Below, in pieces: positions 27,847-40,852 of a stretch of DNA of 64,000 nucleotides. The notes under the pieces were generated by a model. That model did not search any database. It was not told the DNA's origin and worked only from the letters and a program-made list of their open reading frames with translations. A program made the translations under genes and the position numbers. How positions within the stretch are numbered: the stretch's first letter is position 1; the number at the start of each line of letters is the position of its first letter. Source of the DNA: Taenia hydatigena (lineage: Eukaryota; Platyhelminthes; Cestoda; Cyclophyllidea; Taeniidae). The stretch lies in contig JADWOT020000004.1 of NCBI GenBank assembly GCA_036345935.2, forward strand, positions 6,172,168-6,236,167, written 5' to 3'.

Positions 27847-30800
27847 ATGCAAATACTCATCGCCATCACTATCACCCTCACCGCTCTCTGTCTAGTTAGG
27901 GGTGACAGACGTCAAGAAGTGCCAATAGCTGGCATCTTTGAGGCGGGCTCCGTCGGTGAAAGTGCCTTCTCCTTCGCCGTCTATGCGTATAACAAAAACC
28001 CTCGTAATCCTTTTTACCTTCTTCCCAAGTTGAGTATTCTTACCCCTCCTCACGATGCTCTCCGTGTGATGGATCGGTTCTGCGACCTCGTCAGTGACAA
28101 CGTTCTTGCCGTCTTTGTCAGTGAACTTGCATTTGATGGAGAAGTGAATGGAGTACTTGCTAACACCGCGGCAGCACTACAAATTCCTCTGATCACGACA
28201 GCTGATGGAAGGGGAGGTGTGTATACCCGAAACCTAATGCCTACTACTACAGAGGCCTTGGTAGAAGTACTGGTTCATGAGAACTGGACGACATTTGCCT
28301 ACCTTACCACGACCATGGAAGGTGTTGGAAGGTTAGGACAATTGATTGGGGAGCTACAAGAGCGAGGAAGTAACTTGAGTTTGGCAGAGGTAACGGTGCA
28401 CTACGTACGCGTCCGCGGAATGGACGAAAGAGAGTTGCAGGAATCGCTAGTGGCACTGGACGGAGCTTTGAAGAAGAGAGTCGCAAGGCGAGTGGTAGTC
28501 GACTCGAGAGTAGCAGAGACCAACCAATTAATGCGGATGTTTTCACGGATGGGAATGAACAGAGGCGAGTATGAGTTTCTCTTCGCCAGTCTCAACGTGG
28601 CCGACACGGATCTGGTGGACTATATTTACTCCGGGGTCAAGTTGGCTGGGTACAGACTCATGGATCCAGAGGTGAGACTATTTTTAATTTACTCATTTTC
28701 CTCGTTGTTTTTGCGCAAAAACCCACATTAACAAAGAAAGGAACGCTTTATTTTATTAGTGAGATACCTAGTGGTTTATTCAAGGCGAAATGTTAGCCAG
28801 TAGTGGATCAAGCGTCCTAATCATCGGTCCGTGATTTTGTCGCTAAGCTGGGAAATCCGAGGCTAAATGACCCCGTGTAACTCCTGCAGGAATAAGAGCA
28901 TCAACTGCTAAAAGAAACCTGTACGAGAAAATGATTGTTTGTCCACTATGGCATCACTATTTGTGCAGAGAAACAAGATTGATGTGCGTGATTTGATGGT
29001 GCCAGTTGTCCTGCAGTTATGGAAACTGCGCGCTGAATACTTGTGATTTTTTACTTAGGGAAGGGAACAGAGGTTTGCTTGCATATGAACGGATCAGATG
29101 AGCTTTGGACTACCCAGACAAACAGTGATATCAATGACAAAGCCAGACTTCGGTGTCTTGAAACCACTTGTACCGCAAGGTCTTGGCAACAAATGGCTTT
29201 TGATTGTCATAATACTTTGGCGAGTCTAAGTTAAAGTAGCTGAGATCAACTGGAGTGGGATCCTGAACGCCAAAAGGAAGTAAATATTTTACTGATCAGG
29301 TATGCATGATGTTTTAGAAACTCGCGCTTAAAGTGTTGACAAGATCGACCTTAAGCGCATCCAAAATTACTCGAATTAATTCATTAGTCGCGACAGTACA
29401 TTCTTCTAGAGAGCTCTGTAATCTTATTAATGTGTTCAACTTCCTTAAGGGATGTGCGCCCAGAGAAGGAGGTTTAAAATGGCGGAGCTTTACACATCTA
29501 CTAGGCCACACTTGGATTCGCAGGAATTTAAACAAAAGGTTCGGAAAAAGCGGCTGCGAAGAAACTGGCGCTTCTTGTCGTTGTTTGTTGCATTCTTGGG
29601 ATGGAAATCCGATTTTTTTCAACGCTGTGCACAAAATTTGGCGGCAAAGCGACGAAAATTTTGATATCGTCAATTAATATTTAATAATATTTTTCCATCT
29701 ACCACCACTCTCTGCTACACGAAAGCCATTTTTTAATCCCACATCCTTTCAAGTTAATCGCTTTTGGGATTCCCGATTATCTGTGTCCAACTTCAACATA
29801 AACCACCGATGAATGTAAATGTATCCAAACATTTTAAATCTATTATTTCAGCGGTTTTACTAAGACAACTTTGTGCGAAGAGTCGAATTGTCGCTGCCAA
29901 AATTACAGCTCTTTGTATTTGAAATTGGAGATGAGTTTATTTTACGCAGGATGTAAATTTTATTGATGCCTCTGCGATTTTAGCGGATTATCTCTACTTG
30001 CACATTTGTTTTTAAAAATAGGAATGCTTGAAAACGGAACGCTGGAGAGGAACTAGATTTTTGCTTTGATCAGTTAGCTTTGATAAATTTGGCCATTTTT
30101 AGAGCAACGCCAAGGGGTGAGTTGGTCCGACTGTTTGCTAGTATTGTAGGCATTTTCCAGGAAATTCACCAACTTCATCCATGAACTACAAACTCAGTCA
30201 GTTAATGTGCCCAGTTATTGACCCTTTCCACTTTCATTACATCCTCCCTCAAAAGAGACTATTTTTAGCAAAAAATATGAGTAGTTGGTCGTTTTGGCTT
30301 TTCATCAATTTAACTATATTAATTAGATTTTTAATCGGCCGACTGCGATTGGCATGAGCAACTACGACATTATTTTCTGTGTAGTGGATAGGATGGGCAA
30401 CATCTTAAACACTTATCCACAGCAGGAGAAGTTTGGACCTGCCGGCGTACCAACCAATTCCAAACAGGGCGCCGTTGCTTCATATCATCGGTTCAAACAA
30501 AACCCTCCCTCAGTGCGCACTCCCTTTTGCCGATTTAAGTCTCAAACTAGATTGACGCGAATGCAAGTAAAACGAGGCAATAGGCATATGATTGAGGCGT
30601 TGCCATGGCTACACTGCGACGCATTCATGGTACAGTTGACTCCATCTCATCTATTTGTCTCCCAAAATTGAGTCACTTTTCTAGAGTAACATTACTTGTA
30701 TTTAGGTTTATTTCAGAACAGAAAGCCGGTGGTACTCCAGAGCAGCTAAAGTGGTTATGAGGTCATCATTATTATCAGGGGAAGGTTAAATGTTTAACCT

Positions 30801-33800
30801 AATAAAATGTCCCAGTCTCTGACCATCTAGAGCGATCTCTTTTTAAATAAAAGTGTTCATTTTTAGGGAACATGAAAAGAAGTCCCTGAAGATATTTTCA
30901 CAACTTCATGATCAAAACAGTGCCCCTCCCACTTTGTACTTAATCCATCAAAATTTGAGTTATACATTACCCCAATCAAATTAGGCCCTTGAACCTTTTG
31001 GACCCGTATGGCGCTTCGCTCCGCCATGCCGAATTGCATCTCCTCCAAACGCTATAAGCCGTGTATTACGATCAGCTTCCACAGCTTTAGAATCCACCTA
31101 CGTCCCATTTGCGGATCAGGCAAGCCTGTGTAATGTCCATCGGATACCCTCCATTGGCGTTTCATGTTATAAGGTTCTCAAAATCTAAAGAAGTTGGGTA
31201 GAAAGTAGAGTAGAGGCTTCCACGTCGGCAAAGTTATCCTCACCTGTGTGCTGTAATCCGCCTCCCTACGAGTCGCAACATCCCACTGCAACAGACCCCC
31301 TTAACTTCTTTGGTTAGGCCATTAATACAAAGTCTCTGGTTAAGAGGTTTTCGGACCCACCTGATTTAGGACTGTTTTTAACTGCATAAAGTTAAGAATT
31401 TATTGTTTTCAAAGCCGCCGTTATCAAACCCGAGTGATTCTGCGAATTTGAGGCCCCTTTTCGAATGAAGTCTGTGGCTAAAATGGTTAAGAACACCTAC
31501 AAATGCCTTATTTAGCGGTGCAGATGCGACGACCTACAGTACGAGACTCTTCAATGCACCTATTTTTATTCCATTTTGGAAAATTAAATTTAACCAATAA
31601 CTTCGCAGACAAAGTATCTGCTCCACCAATGGGGAAAAGCCCCGTCACCAGGTCGCCGCCATTGGTCAATTCAGTGGAGATAGACCAATCGTCTTGCAAA
31701 ACAAAATAATGCATTTATTAAAAATAAATCTGCTGCTAAAGCCATACTAGCACACTGTAACATTTGGTAATTGATCACCATATCTCTTAGGCACAGATTT
31801 ATTTATTCAAAGCAATGCAAACCCTCTTTTATCAGCATCCCGTTGCTTGATCAGTATGTTAAAAATTGCCATTTGTGCGATCTATCAGCGCTCCGACGTG
31901 AAACAGTTTACTGCCGAATGGAACAACTGGAATAGTCGCGGCTCCACCATTCCCCACCTCTCACCCACCGCTACCACCACACCACCTTTCTACCACGCCG
32001 CTCTGATGGCCGATGCTGTGGCTCTCTTCACCTCCACTCTGCACTGCCGCCTTCAGCAAATGGAGCCGCATCGGGCCAACGCCTCACTAGCCGAACTCAC
32101 TGCGGCTGCATTGCAGATGCGTCAGCAACCTTCATTAAGCAGGGGCAGTGGTGGTGGTGATGGCGGCGGTCGATCTGGCTGTTATCTGGGCGATCGACTG
32201 ATGTATCAGCACGGAGCCTACCAGGTTCGCGGACTGGGAGCGATTGCAGAGCTGAGAAGACACTTTGTGGCGGTGGACGTCGGTGATGGGTGCGGAGATA
32301 TGGGACTGCGTGGATTGACGGGGGATTTGCGGACCTGTGTGGAGGAACGGGAGGCGGGAGAGCTAGTGCTCTGGTCAGCCATGGACACAATGGGACTGCA
32401 ACCGGTGGCTCGGGTAATCGCTTTTTGCATTTTTTAAGCCTCGTCAACTGGGCTTGTTTCTTTCTAGGCTGAAAATTGATTAGGTCCTTGAGCGTTGATA
32501 GGAAGTCATTTCCCATCTTGCTTAATGTCGTACTGGTACTATGATTCGTTTCCTCCCACCTCCGATTCGCATTTGAGTGAGCGTTATAGCGCCAAAGCAA
32601 GGAGCACTTGACGAAGAACACGTTAATTTACTAATAGCACTTTGTTTGTAAGATTGGGAATTAAATGTCCCATTGAAGGAGAATGAATTTTCTCTTCGAA
32701 TACCTGTCGCAATCGACAGCAACCTGAGGTAACGCGCCCCGAGTCATTCCTCAAAGACTGAATGGGACAATTCGCTATAACAAAGCGATCAGAGGACCCA
32801 TGGGCATGTTTAGAAGTCCATGAAGATGAGCAAGAAAATAACTTCATTGTGGTTAAAACGGTATAGCAAGTCGTGTAATCGGTTAGAACAAAGTTTGTTC
32901 TGTTACAAGGACACAAATGTTACAGAGTAATTTCAAGATCGAAATCTCTGAAGAAGGTACTCCATTTAAGTAGCATGGTCCATCCCAATGTTTCAGCAAA
33001 AGTACTTCTAAGTGTATTTGAATTCAATAGATAAATTCGGACACTTGCTGGAAATATATTTTGCAATAATCTTTCACTTCTTAAACTAGATAGAGAGGTA
33101 AGCGCATATTCTATTGTAAGTTGGGGAAGTATTTCAGTCCCAATTTCTTAAATTGAGGCCAGTTTACAACATTATTTTAAACAAACCTACTACAATCGTA
33201 AAAGCCGCCTGTTAAAGCGTGAAAAAACAAAAACATATTTCTAACCAAATGCGTTTTTACGCAATAAGTTCAATCAGGGATTTTTCCCCGAACAGCTAAT
33301 TACGAAAAATTAATTATCAAATGTAGACCAACAATATTTTCCCAAAAAGTTGATTAAACGAAGTCGACATGTTCGAAAAACAACTTGATAAATGGTCAAT
33401 TTCAACTGTAGCACTTTAATTCCTGATGGATCGCCGAGATAATGGTATGACACAGGAGGACTTATGAAGGCATATATTTCACCTGCTTTTATGCCATTCT
33501 AGCTGCTTGTTCTCATTTTGTTAGCTGCCTTCCAATTTTTGGAGCATAAATTTAGCTAAAGGTTGGTAGCATTGAAAGTTTCCATTATCAAAGGAGTTGA
33601 TGAAACTGTAGTTCGTTCGCCGTTTCACTGTTTTACTGCAGCTTTCATATCTCTCTTGCGGGCAGACGGGTCAGAATAGGGGATTTTCCTATTAGGTAGT
33701 GACAACATGAGGGATACAGTCATCACGGTCGTGTCTTTAGAGTACTTTTCTCCATTGGGTGGCACTGGCGTCCACTTAGTCATGAGAACCGCATTCACTG

Positions 33801-36800
33801 GCCGCTCCTTGTCCAAAAGGTATATTTAAGCAAACATACACTGTAGTGCTATTGAGAGGACGTCTTGAGTGGGTTCTGTTTAGTATAAATTGGCTAAAAT
33901 ACCTTCTTTTTTAATTGCAGTGGTCCCCATCAACCCACCTTAACTTCGATGCATTCAAACCTCGGCTCATCGAGAAGGAGCCTGACACTGCACCAAAGGA
34001 GAGTGAGGACTTTGAGAGCGGGGAGCATCTTCCCCAAGTATGGGAGGAGGACTTCGATCCCTCTGTTGTAATCGACAGACAGCGTCTGGCTGACTACCGC
34101 AATCGCACTATCCGTGTGGTGACTATTTGGTCTAAGCCCTTCGTTCAACCCAAGCCTCGCAAACTTGGAGCTCCTGAGGCTCGGGGTATTGATCGGTTCG
34201 AGGGGTTTTGTGTGGACCTTCTGGAGGAAATCAGCAAAATAGTTGGCTTCAAATACGACATCCACATCGTCTACGATGGAATTTTTGGAACGAAGATAGG
34301 TGAATTGCCACCACAGCGTGTAGAGGTGTTATCGAGACGACCGTTGAGTAATCTTGTGGACCGGCGAGTGGAGACTCGACGATTGCAGGTGTGGAATGGA
34401 CTGATTGGCGAGATTTTGAATAACACAGCTGACCTAGTGGTAGCTCCACTCACAGTAAACTACCTAAGAGCCCAGGTTGTGGAGTTCTCAGAGCCATTCC
34501 TCGCCTTTGGACTGTCCTTGATTATTAAAAAACCAGGGAAACAGAAGTCGGGAAGCTTGTCATTTCTTAGACCCCTATCAAATGCTGTATGGTTTGCAAT
34601 ATTTGGCGCATGGATCACAGTGAGTTTAGGCATCTATGTGATTGCTCGAATCAGTCCAACCGAGTGGCAGGTGACAATCGATCCAGTGACTGGGAAGCGG
34701 TACTACAACCGACGATTTACTCTGGGGAATTCCGCTTGGATTTCGTTTGCTGCGTTTGTTCAACAGGTGAGCTGATTTGGTAATTTCTTTCTATCAATGA
34801 TTGACAAATAAAACACCCACCTAAGCATGATTAAGATATACTGGGAATTATTAATCAGAGGTCAATGATTTGAGGCAGACAAGGACTTGGCAGGGAGGGC
34901 TTCAGCATCAAGGAATGACAATTTAAGGGAGCAAATTTCCTTACACCCTTCTCCTATCCTCCAGGGCGTAGATTTTGCTCCACGGGCACCCGGTACTCGT
35001 CTACTGATTGCGGTGTGGTGGTTTGTCACCCTCATTCTCATTGCCTTCTACACAGCCAATCTGGCCGCCTTCCTGACTATCTCGCTTCGTGTGCCACCAA
35101 TCAACGGTTGGAGTGATTTGCTCAAATCTGACATGGAATACGGATCGCTAAAGTCGGGCTCCACCAGAGACTTCTTTTTTAACACAAAATTGGAGCCGTT
35201 TGCTCAACTTGGCGCCTGGATGAAACGAAACACCCATGCTCTTGCTAGTAATTTGGAGGAGGGAGTGGAGAGGGTTCGCTCCTCCAAGGTGAGTGACAAC
35301 TGAGTATGACCTTGGGGCTAAACGGTGGAATCGCCTGTCAGGGACGCCGGTACAATGAAAGATTAGGGAGTTTAAAGAGCACTTTATAAATAAATGTGGT
35401 AAAGAGTGTGATGCTTGAAAAACAGAAGTGTCCGAATGGGCTTCGCTCATCAACAAGGCGTTAAAATGTGCGTGACCTTGAAGCCGCCCAATGGCAATGC
35501 CCGCGTCTGGAGGAGAGACATGAGCTGATAAATTTATAAAAACAATCGGCGAGACGAAAGTAAACCTTTGCATGACCTAAGTATGCAGCGAACCCATTCG
35601 TTTATAAATTTTTCTTTCATATTTGAGGAGGGAAGATATTCTACTGTTTATGGGCAAGTAGAAGGACTAGAAATGGTGACAGGTAAAAACAAGTAGTTAT
35701 GCAGTCAACGAGAGTATTTTTAACGGCTAAATTCAGTTTGCATTTCAAAATGAATGAGAGTCGAGGAGAAACAGATGATAAGACCTGATTCGTTTCGTGT
35801 TTCCTGTTAATTTCTTATCATTCTAATGACCATACGCTATGCTAATAAGCGGGAGAAACAACTCGTTAGAGTGACCCACGTTTAATAAAACACGAATATA
35901 ATTTTTGTGAGCTAGCAAAATGGTACCAAACAGCTACCTCTGGCTCAAAAATAACGTGACTTTGAAGCTCATTGCTTGCGTTTGGAGGAGAAACGCAAAC
36001 TCCAAAATTCATGAAGGTAATAGATGAAATACACACTAAGCTCGGCACAATCAAAGTGCGCAATAGCTCCATTTGTGAATGATTTTTTATTTAAATTGAA
36101 GTGTGGACGATCATACTACTATTTACATATAAGTAAAGGGGTTTGAAGTGGCAGCACATAAAATAAGTGATTGCGGAATTAAAAAACGAATTTCGGGGAA
36201 ATGCAAATGTCAAGCACAGGGAGGCGATTGGGCTTACTCTCACCTATGCTCTCTGTCAATTTCTTTCCTGTTCATTTACCATGTACTTTACTAAGGAGCG
36301 GCGATGTAAGGTATTATATCCTGGCCTTGCCTTCGTAATTATTGTCCTTTAACTCAAAGACACTTGAAGGTGGATGTAAAGTGTATCAAGGCGGAGTTGT
36401 CTCGTTTTTTTATGTAGGGCAAGTACGCTTTCGTGCTAGAGTCCGTTATGAACGAGTACGTCAACAATCGCGAGCCGTGCGACACCATGATGGTGGGCAG
36501 CGCTTTTGGCAACTACGGCTACGGTATCGCCCTGCCTCGCAGGTCACCGATGCGTGAGGCGCTAAGCGATGCCGTCTTGCGTTTGCGCGAGAGTCAAGTT
36601 CTCACCAATCTACGCAAGAAGTGGTGGATCGAACGGGGTCAGTGCTCTGCCGCCGCGGATGCTGACCGATCAGCCGCAAACGCCTTGGCTCTGATCAACG
36701 TTGCAGGCGTGTTTCATATCCTCGTGGGTGGACTTTTACTAGCTCTGCTAGTAGCCGCGGTGGAACTCTCATGGCATATGAGGTGGAAACAGAAGAGACG

Positions 36801-36918
36801 GTGTTGGTGGCGGCAGAGAAGTGAAACCACAGAGGTGGTACGAAAGGCGGCCAAGTTGGAGGCGGGAGCGAGGTTGGAGAGCAACGAGGTGGATCCGTGG
36901 ACAATGCAGATACAGTAG
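27847..36918 (+). CDS. Ionotropic glutamate receptor, kainate/AMPA class
   Basis: Five exons, all phase 0: 27847-28671, 31889-32413, 33921-34766, 34965-35288 and 36418-36918, giving about 1006 residues. The chosen Met precedes a hydrophobic signal peptide (about residues 1-19); an in-frame ATG at 27766 would put 27 residues before it. Order: amino-terminal ligand-binding-like domain (about 20-450), S1 half of the agonist clamp from about 513 with the PLTVNYLR arginine (about 633), TM1 (about 672-693), pore loop ending FVQQG with Gln at the Q/R position (731), TM3 with YTANLAAF (761-768), S2 with the SGST segment and Glu 848, Cys 861 and Cys 916 for the conserved S2 disulfide, TM4 (about 934-957), and a basic cytoplasmic tail. 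Agonist-contact residues are kept, so it should be a glutamate-gated cation channel at the cell surface. The family is established by these motifs; the subtype is inference. Oddities: an insertion of about 25 residues in S1 (about 576-607), a Gly-rich insert in exon 2, and Phe in place of the usual Ser before YTANLAAF. Confidence 0.93.
28672..31888 (+). other. First intron of the glutamate receptor
   Basis: 3.2 kb between two ATD exons whose protein ends align directly across the junction, so no coding exon is expected inside. No element recognised. The intron 32414-33920 is likewise empty. Confidence 0.6.
35456..36015 (+). repeat. Two copies of a diverged short repeat within an intron
   Basis: Segments about 35467-35540 and 35950-36015 share GTGAC(C/T)TTGAAGC, an ATTG block and a (T)TGGAGGAGA block in the same order. 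Read on the minus strand both give a similar VSPP...LQ.H..F pattern, so a diverged dispersed repeat or duplicated intron segment is likely. Confidence 0.4.
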
Positions 36919-37383
36919 AGTGACGGTAGCGCTGATTTATGTCTGTATTATGGTAATGAATAGATTATGCAACACTATGTGGATGTTAATCTTTTTTTTT
37001 AGAAAATTATTCGAGATGAGTAGCAAATTTCGAACAAGTTCTAGAGGTGGGAGATTTTATTTCTGTTAGTGTGTCAAATGGACGTCAACTGTATCTTACC
37101 CACCAAACTTAGCACTCTTTTGTCAAGATAAGAGGTTTTTTTTGGTCTCCGCAGGCGGCGTCGGGAAGTGGAGGAGTCATTGGAATGGGGATAGCTTGAA
37201 CTAACTTGTACGGTTGTCACGATGTCGAATAGAGTGAACTAGGTCTTACAAAGCCTGCACTGAGATGGATAAAGCTTATAAGCAGTGGGTAATGCCAAAG
37301 GGAACAAAAAAACAGGGAACTTGTAACCCAGACTAAGTTATATTGTGAACAGAAATAAGGATAGTTGTGCCAGGAGTTAAAAC

Positions 37384-37964
37384 CTAGAAGCAAAGTGGAC
37401 CACAGCCGCAGTGACCAGCAAATCCACAGCCATGGAAACCGCCATGACATCCACCGTTACAGCATCCACCACATCCACACCAACCGCCGTTTCCACATCC
37501 GCACCAATTGTGGTCGAAGGGACCGAAACAGGGCCCGCTACAGATGGAGGGGGAGCTGGAGAAGACAAAAAAAGAGGTGTTGTTATTTACAAACTTGGAG
37601 AAGAAATTTACTGCCCAGGAGACTGGGAAGGACTAAAATTGTTTTCTTTTTTAATAAAAAACCGGAAAGGAAGAAGAAGCCTGTAGTCCTTCATCCCTTC
37701 GCATCAATTTGTTTCCTGTGACACGGGAAGTAGTGGTGTTTCCTTCCATCAGTTTGGAAAAGAAAACTGTAAAGTTTGTCAGAGTAATTTAAAAGGAAAT
37801 TAAATTTTTTTAAGCTTTCATGTCTTTTAAGTTGGGGAGAGGATGTCAGAGGCCAAATGACCTGGTCGCTGGGACTGTCTCTTCCATAGAATGAGTTATC
37901 AAGGACAAACGAAGAGGGAAGATTTGAGGACGTACCCATTCCAATATCCACCACAGAAAACCAT
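37384..37964 (-). CDS. Small Cys/Gly-rich protein A (66 aa, two exons)
   Basis: Minus strand. Exon 1 is 37964-37936 and exon 2 is 37555-37384, joined through an intron with GT-AG ends and a pyrimidine-rich acceptor. The junction falls after the second base of a Gly codon in both this gene and its paralogue. The product begins MVFCGGYWNG, continues with a core FDHNWCGCG, and is mostly Cys, Gly and His (14 Cys in 66). The paralogue at 44127-44674 shares CGGYWNG, GPC and FDHNWCGCG and the same exon lengths pattern (29-nt first coding exon). A TATAAGTAG box lies about 60 nt upstream of the ATG. No signal peptide or transmembrane segment is visible. Function unknown: composition recalls metal-binding, eggshell or keratin-associated proteins, but I do not recognise the family. 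The long plus-strand frame over this region is a shadow. Confidence 0.65.
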
Positions 37965-38020
37965 TTGGAGTGAAGTGTGTTTCTCCTCTTCTCAACTGTC
38001 AAGACTGGCTCCTAAAGTGC

Positions 38021-38030
38021 CTACTTATAC
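38021..38030 (-). promoter_or_regulatory. TATA box of Cys/Gly-rich gene A
   Basis: The minus strand reads GTATAAGTAG about 60 nt upstream of the start codon at 37964. The identical ten bases stand upstream of the paralogue, in otherwise dissimilar flanks, which supports function. Confidence 0.55.
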
Positions 38031-39533
38031 GCTGTGAAGTTTCTCACCCCAAAAGTCCAGCGACGCAAATTCACTCACGTGGCGATTGTCTTCCACCTGA
38101 CTGTCCATATCTTGGGGCTACGAATTTCGCACCGAGGACGAATGGGATAAGGACTTGGCCATTTCAATGCATTTCAATGCTGCGGGCCAATTTTAGAAAG
38201 CGTCAATCAAAACGTCAGTAAAGAGTGTTGGTGAGTATCTCCATATTCCGGTGTGTTGGGATGAACAGAGGCGGGAGACGCTCTGATCTGGCTGATGAGG
38301 ACATCTTGCTTCTCTTCTCTCTCATCCACCACAATTTGGCTGCTTTGACGGGCTGAAGTGGATGAGACTTTTTATCCACAGCTCAAATGCATCCATCTGC
38401 ATGCTGGCTTAGGCAGAGACCGTTGTGATGGGGACTTGTGTAGCTTGTCAACCATTTCCTCCAGCCTGTCCAGAGCTCAAAACTCCACGGGAATGTTGTG
38501 TTATTTGGCCGTAATGAGTCGGTTATGTAGTGGATAGGTTTTGGGGCTTGTGACATTCCCATGGGTTAGAGTAGAGGGCTGACAACTCTTAGTGGAGATG
38601 CAGTCGGGTTGAAGGTCTTGTCCACCGCGTTACTGCACTTGAATGACTTCTGCTCTTCCAACACTTTATGGCCTTCCCCTCTCCAATATGATACTAGGAA
38701 GGTACATTGTCAACGGTAAATCGGTATTGAATGAGTTCTCCAGTCTTCTTTTTGACAAAAGATTTGTTTTTAAACATTAACTCCACTCTTGCTCATCTAC
38801 AAATTCTTCTGGCAAAAGGGGACTTTCTCGAAACGGGTACCGAATCTCCCCTGGGTCCGTCTGGACTCGCTTGTAAAGCTGATAATTTATTGGTTCCTCG
38901 GTTCTGGGAGAATTCGCTTATTATTGAGAATCCAACGTCGAACGCCTTAAATAAGGACGCAAAGAGACATCACTTCTGAAAAAAAGTTGCACCAACCCCT
39001 GGAACTACTGATTTCGTCGATTTCTTGCGGGTCTGCGTCCGCTCCACTCCGAGGCATGGTCCTCGGTGTTAGTAGCTCTCCACCTCTTTCACGCCTTCCA
39101 TCTCGAAGAAGGAGGAAGTTCCTCTCGAAAATGGGCTTCACATTTACCCGCAACATAATGAGAGTTCTTTCAGATTAATCCTTTGTTAGTTCGTAAACCC
39201 TCTCCTATTTATAAGCCAGAATTAGAAAGCATGTAGAGAACGCTTCCTTCTACTTTCCTCTTCTTTTTTTGAAAAAAGTTTCTAAGTGACATATCCGCTT
39301 TGTGAAATTAGCGTAGAGGGAGAGAAGGGATACAGGATTCCTCGTAAAGTTGTCTTTAAGTAGCTAGGGAAACTGAGAAACGCAGTGGGGAAACAGCGAA
39401 ACACCCCGAGTTGAAGGATTTTAAGTGGCCGATTGTCGTTTTGTATTTTGTTCCAACATTTGCTAAACAAGTAAACATGCCATCCCTCATCTTGAGCACA
39501 CACCACTTCAATGTCATGCGATCAACTTTGTCT

Positions 39534-39564
<31 letters not shown>

Positions 39565-39996
39565 CTGGTGGACTGTGGACGTACTCATTCACTCAGCAAA
39601 GTCCAGGCAGTTACCACTTTAGACGACTGCTCTTGAAAAGCAGACAAGTTGAAAGAGAATTTTCTGACCACACGACAACGCAAATGCTCAGATCTTACTT
39701 CTCTGACTGCAAGAAAAAAGTAAACTAACTAACGGGACTCCCTACCCCACCACATCGGGTTGCGGAGAAGCGGAAGGGTGGTGGGGGAAGAGGAAGAGAT
39801 GGATTGAAGGAAAGAGTTGGTCACTACCTTATCGCATTCTTATCTTTATTTTCTGCATTTCCTCTCCTCTTCTCCTCTTGACTTTGGTAGGAGACAATGA
39901 TTTTGCCACGTGTAAACTAGAAAATAAATTTGGTACTTAAATGTGAAACATTTTTTTGGCTTGTAAAAATAATGTCTCCCATCAAAAAGGAGCCCG
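38031..39996. other. Intergenic with TG microsatellite
   Basis: About 2 kb between Cys/Gly-rich gene A and the left TRIM-like copy. Contains a (TG)n run at 39536-39564. Short frames only, none recognised. Confidence 0.5.
39536..39564. repeat. TG microsatellite
   Basis: Uninterrupted TG dinucleotide run of about 14 units. Confidence 0.95.
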
Positions 39997-40852
39997 TAGC
40001 ATCCCGAGGCTCCCTCGAAGGCAGAAGAAGGCAGAATACCAGGGTAGGATATATATATATATATTTAACGAGCAGAGGGAAATAAGCTGCTGGCATGGCC
40101 AGGAGGCCAGCCTACGCAGCTAGGGCAATATGGCCACCTCTGTAGCTCTGACCGAAACTGGTAGTCCAAACAAGCAAAGTAATACATTGTCCCTCTCCTC
40201 TTTCGAGCGTCGTCTCAGACGCGCCCCTTGGCACACCTTTATCGCGTCAGTCATCACAACGTAATCAGTGCTGCAAGAAGAACTCACGAGCTAACCATGC
40301 CAGTCACCAACATTTGACGCGATTGTGGCGATGCTTGACACCAACGTCAGCGATCCCTCTTGACATTTTGATTGGGCTTAAAGTTTCTTTTGGCTTGGGA
40401 ACAAAATTCAGAATAAGTGGCTCTACCAACCACCAGTATGTCCGTAGGGAGACGTTAGCACACCGATCTCCTTAAGCAAGCATATTAAGAGTAATCTCAG
40501 GAAAGAAACCTTTCCAGGTGGTCCATGGTTAGTGTCGCTTTAGTTGTTAATAGCTTTCTTGTAGAACACTGAGATGGCGTAGATGCCGGAGGCAGACGTC
40601 GTTCTTAACCCATGCGTAGCACATGCACTTCTTTCGCACCGCTGCAATACGCCACAGGCGTTAGAGTCGGGTCCGCTTTCCGCTGCCACCAGTGTAGCGT
40701 CTCGAAGGTAAAAGGAGGCAAAATGCTAGAGTAGAATACATATATTCAACGGACAAGGGAAAATGAGCTGCTGGCATGGCCTAGAGGCCAGCCTACGCAG
40801 CTAGGGCAAAATGACCACCTCTGTGGCCCTGACCGAAACCGGTGGTTCTAAC
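39997..40852 (+). mobile_element. TRIM-like element, left copy
   Basis: About 155-nt direct repeats bound the element: 40014-40170 and 40701-40852. Each starts near CTCGAAGG, passes an AT-rich stretch, then shares a block around 40083-40128 and 40764-40807 (GAGCTGCTGGCATGGCC and following), and ends near GACCGAAAC. About 530 nt of interior holds no long ORF. Short terminal direct repeats around a non-coding core match the layout of terminal-repeat retrotransposons in miniature; a family of these (Ta-TRIM) has been described in taeniid tapeworms, but I cannot confirm identity here. Exact ends, primer-binding site and target duplication are unresolved. Confidence 0.6.

Noticed and set aside
32097..32621. 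Minus-strand 174-codon ORF
   Set aside because: Overlaps the conserved receptor exon 31889-32413 on the other strand and has low-complexity His/Pro content typical of a shadow frame.
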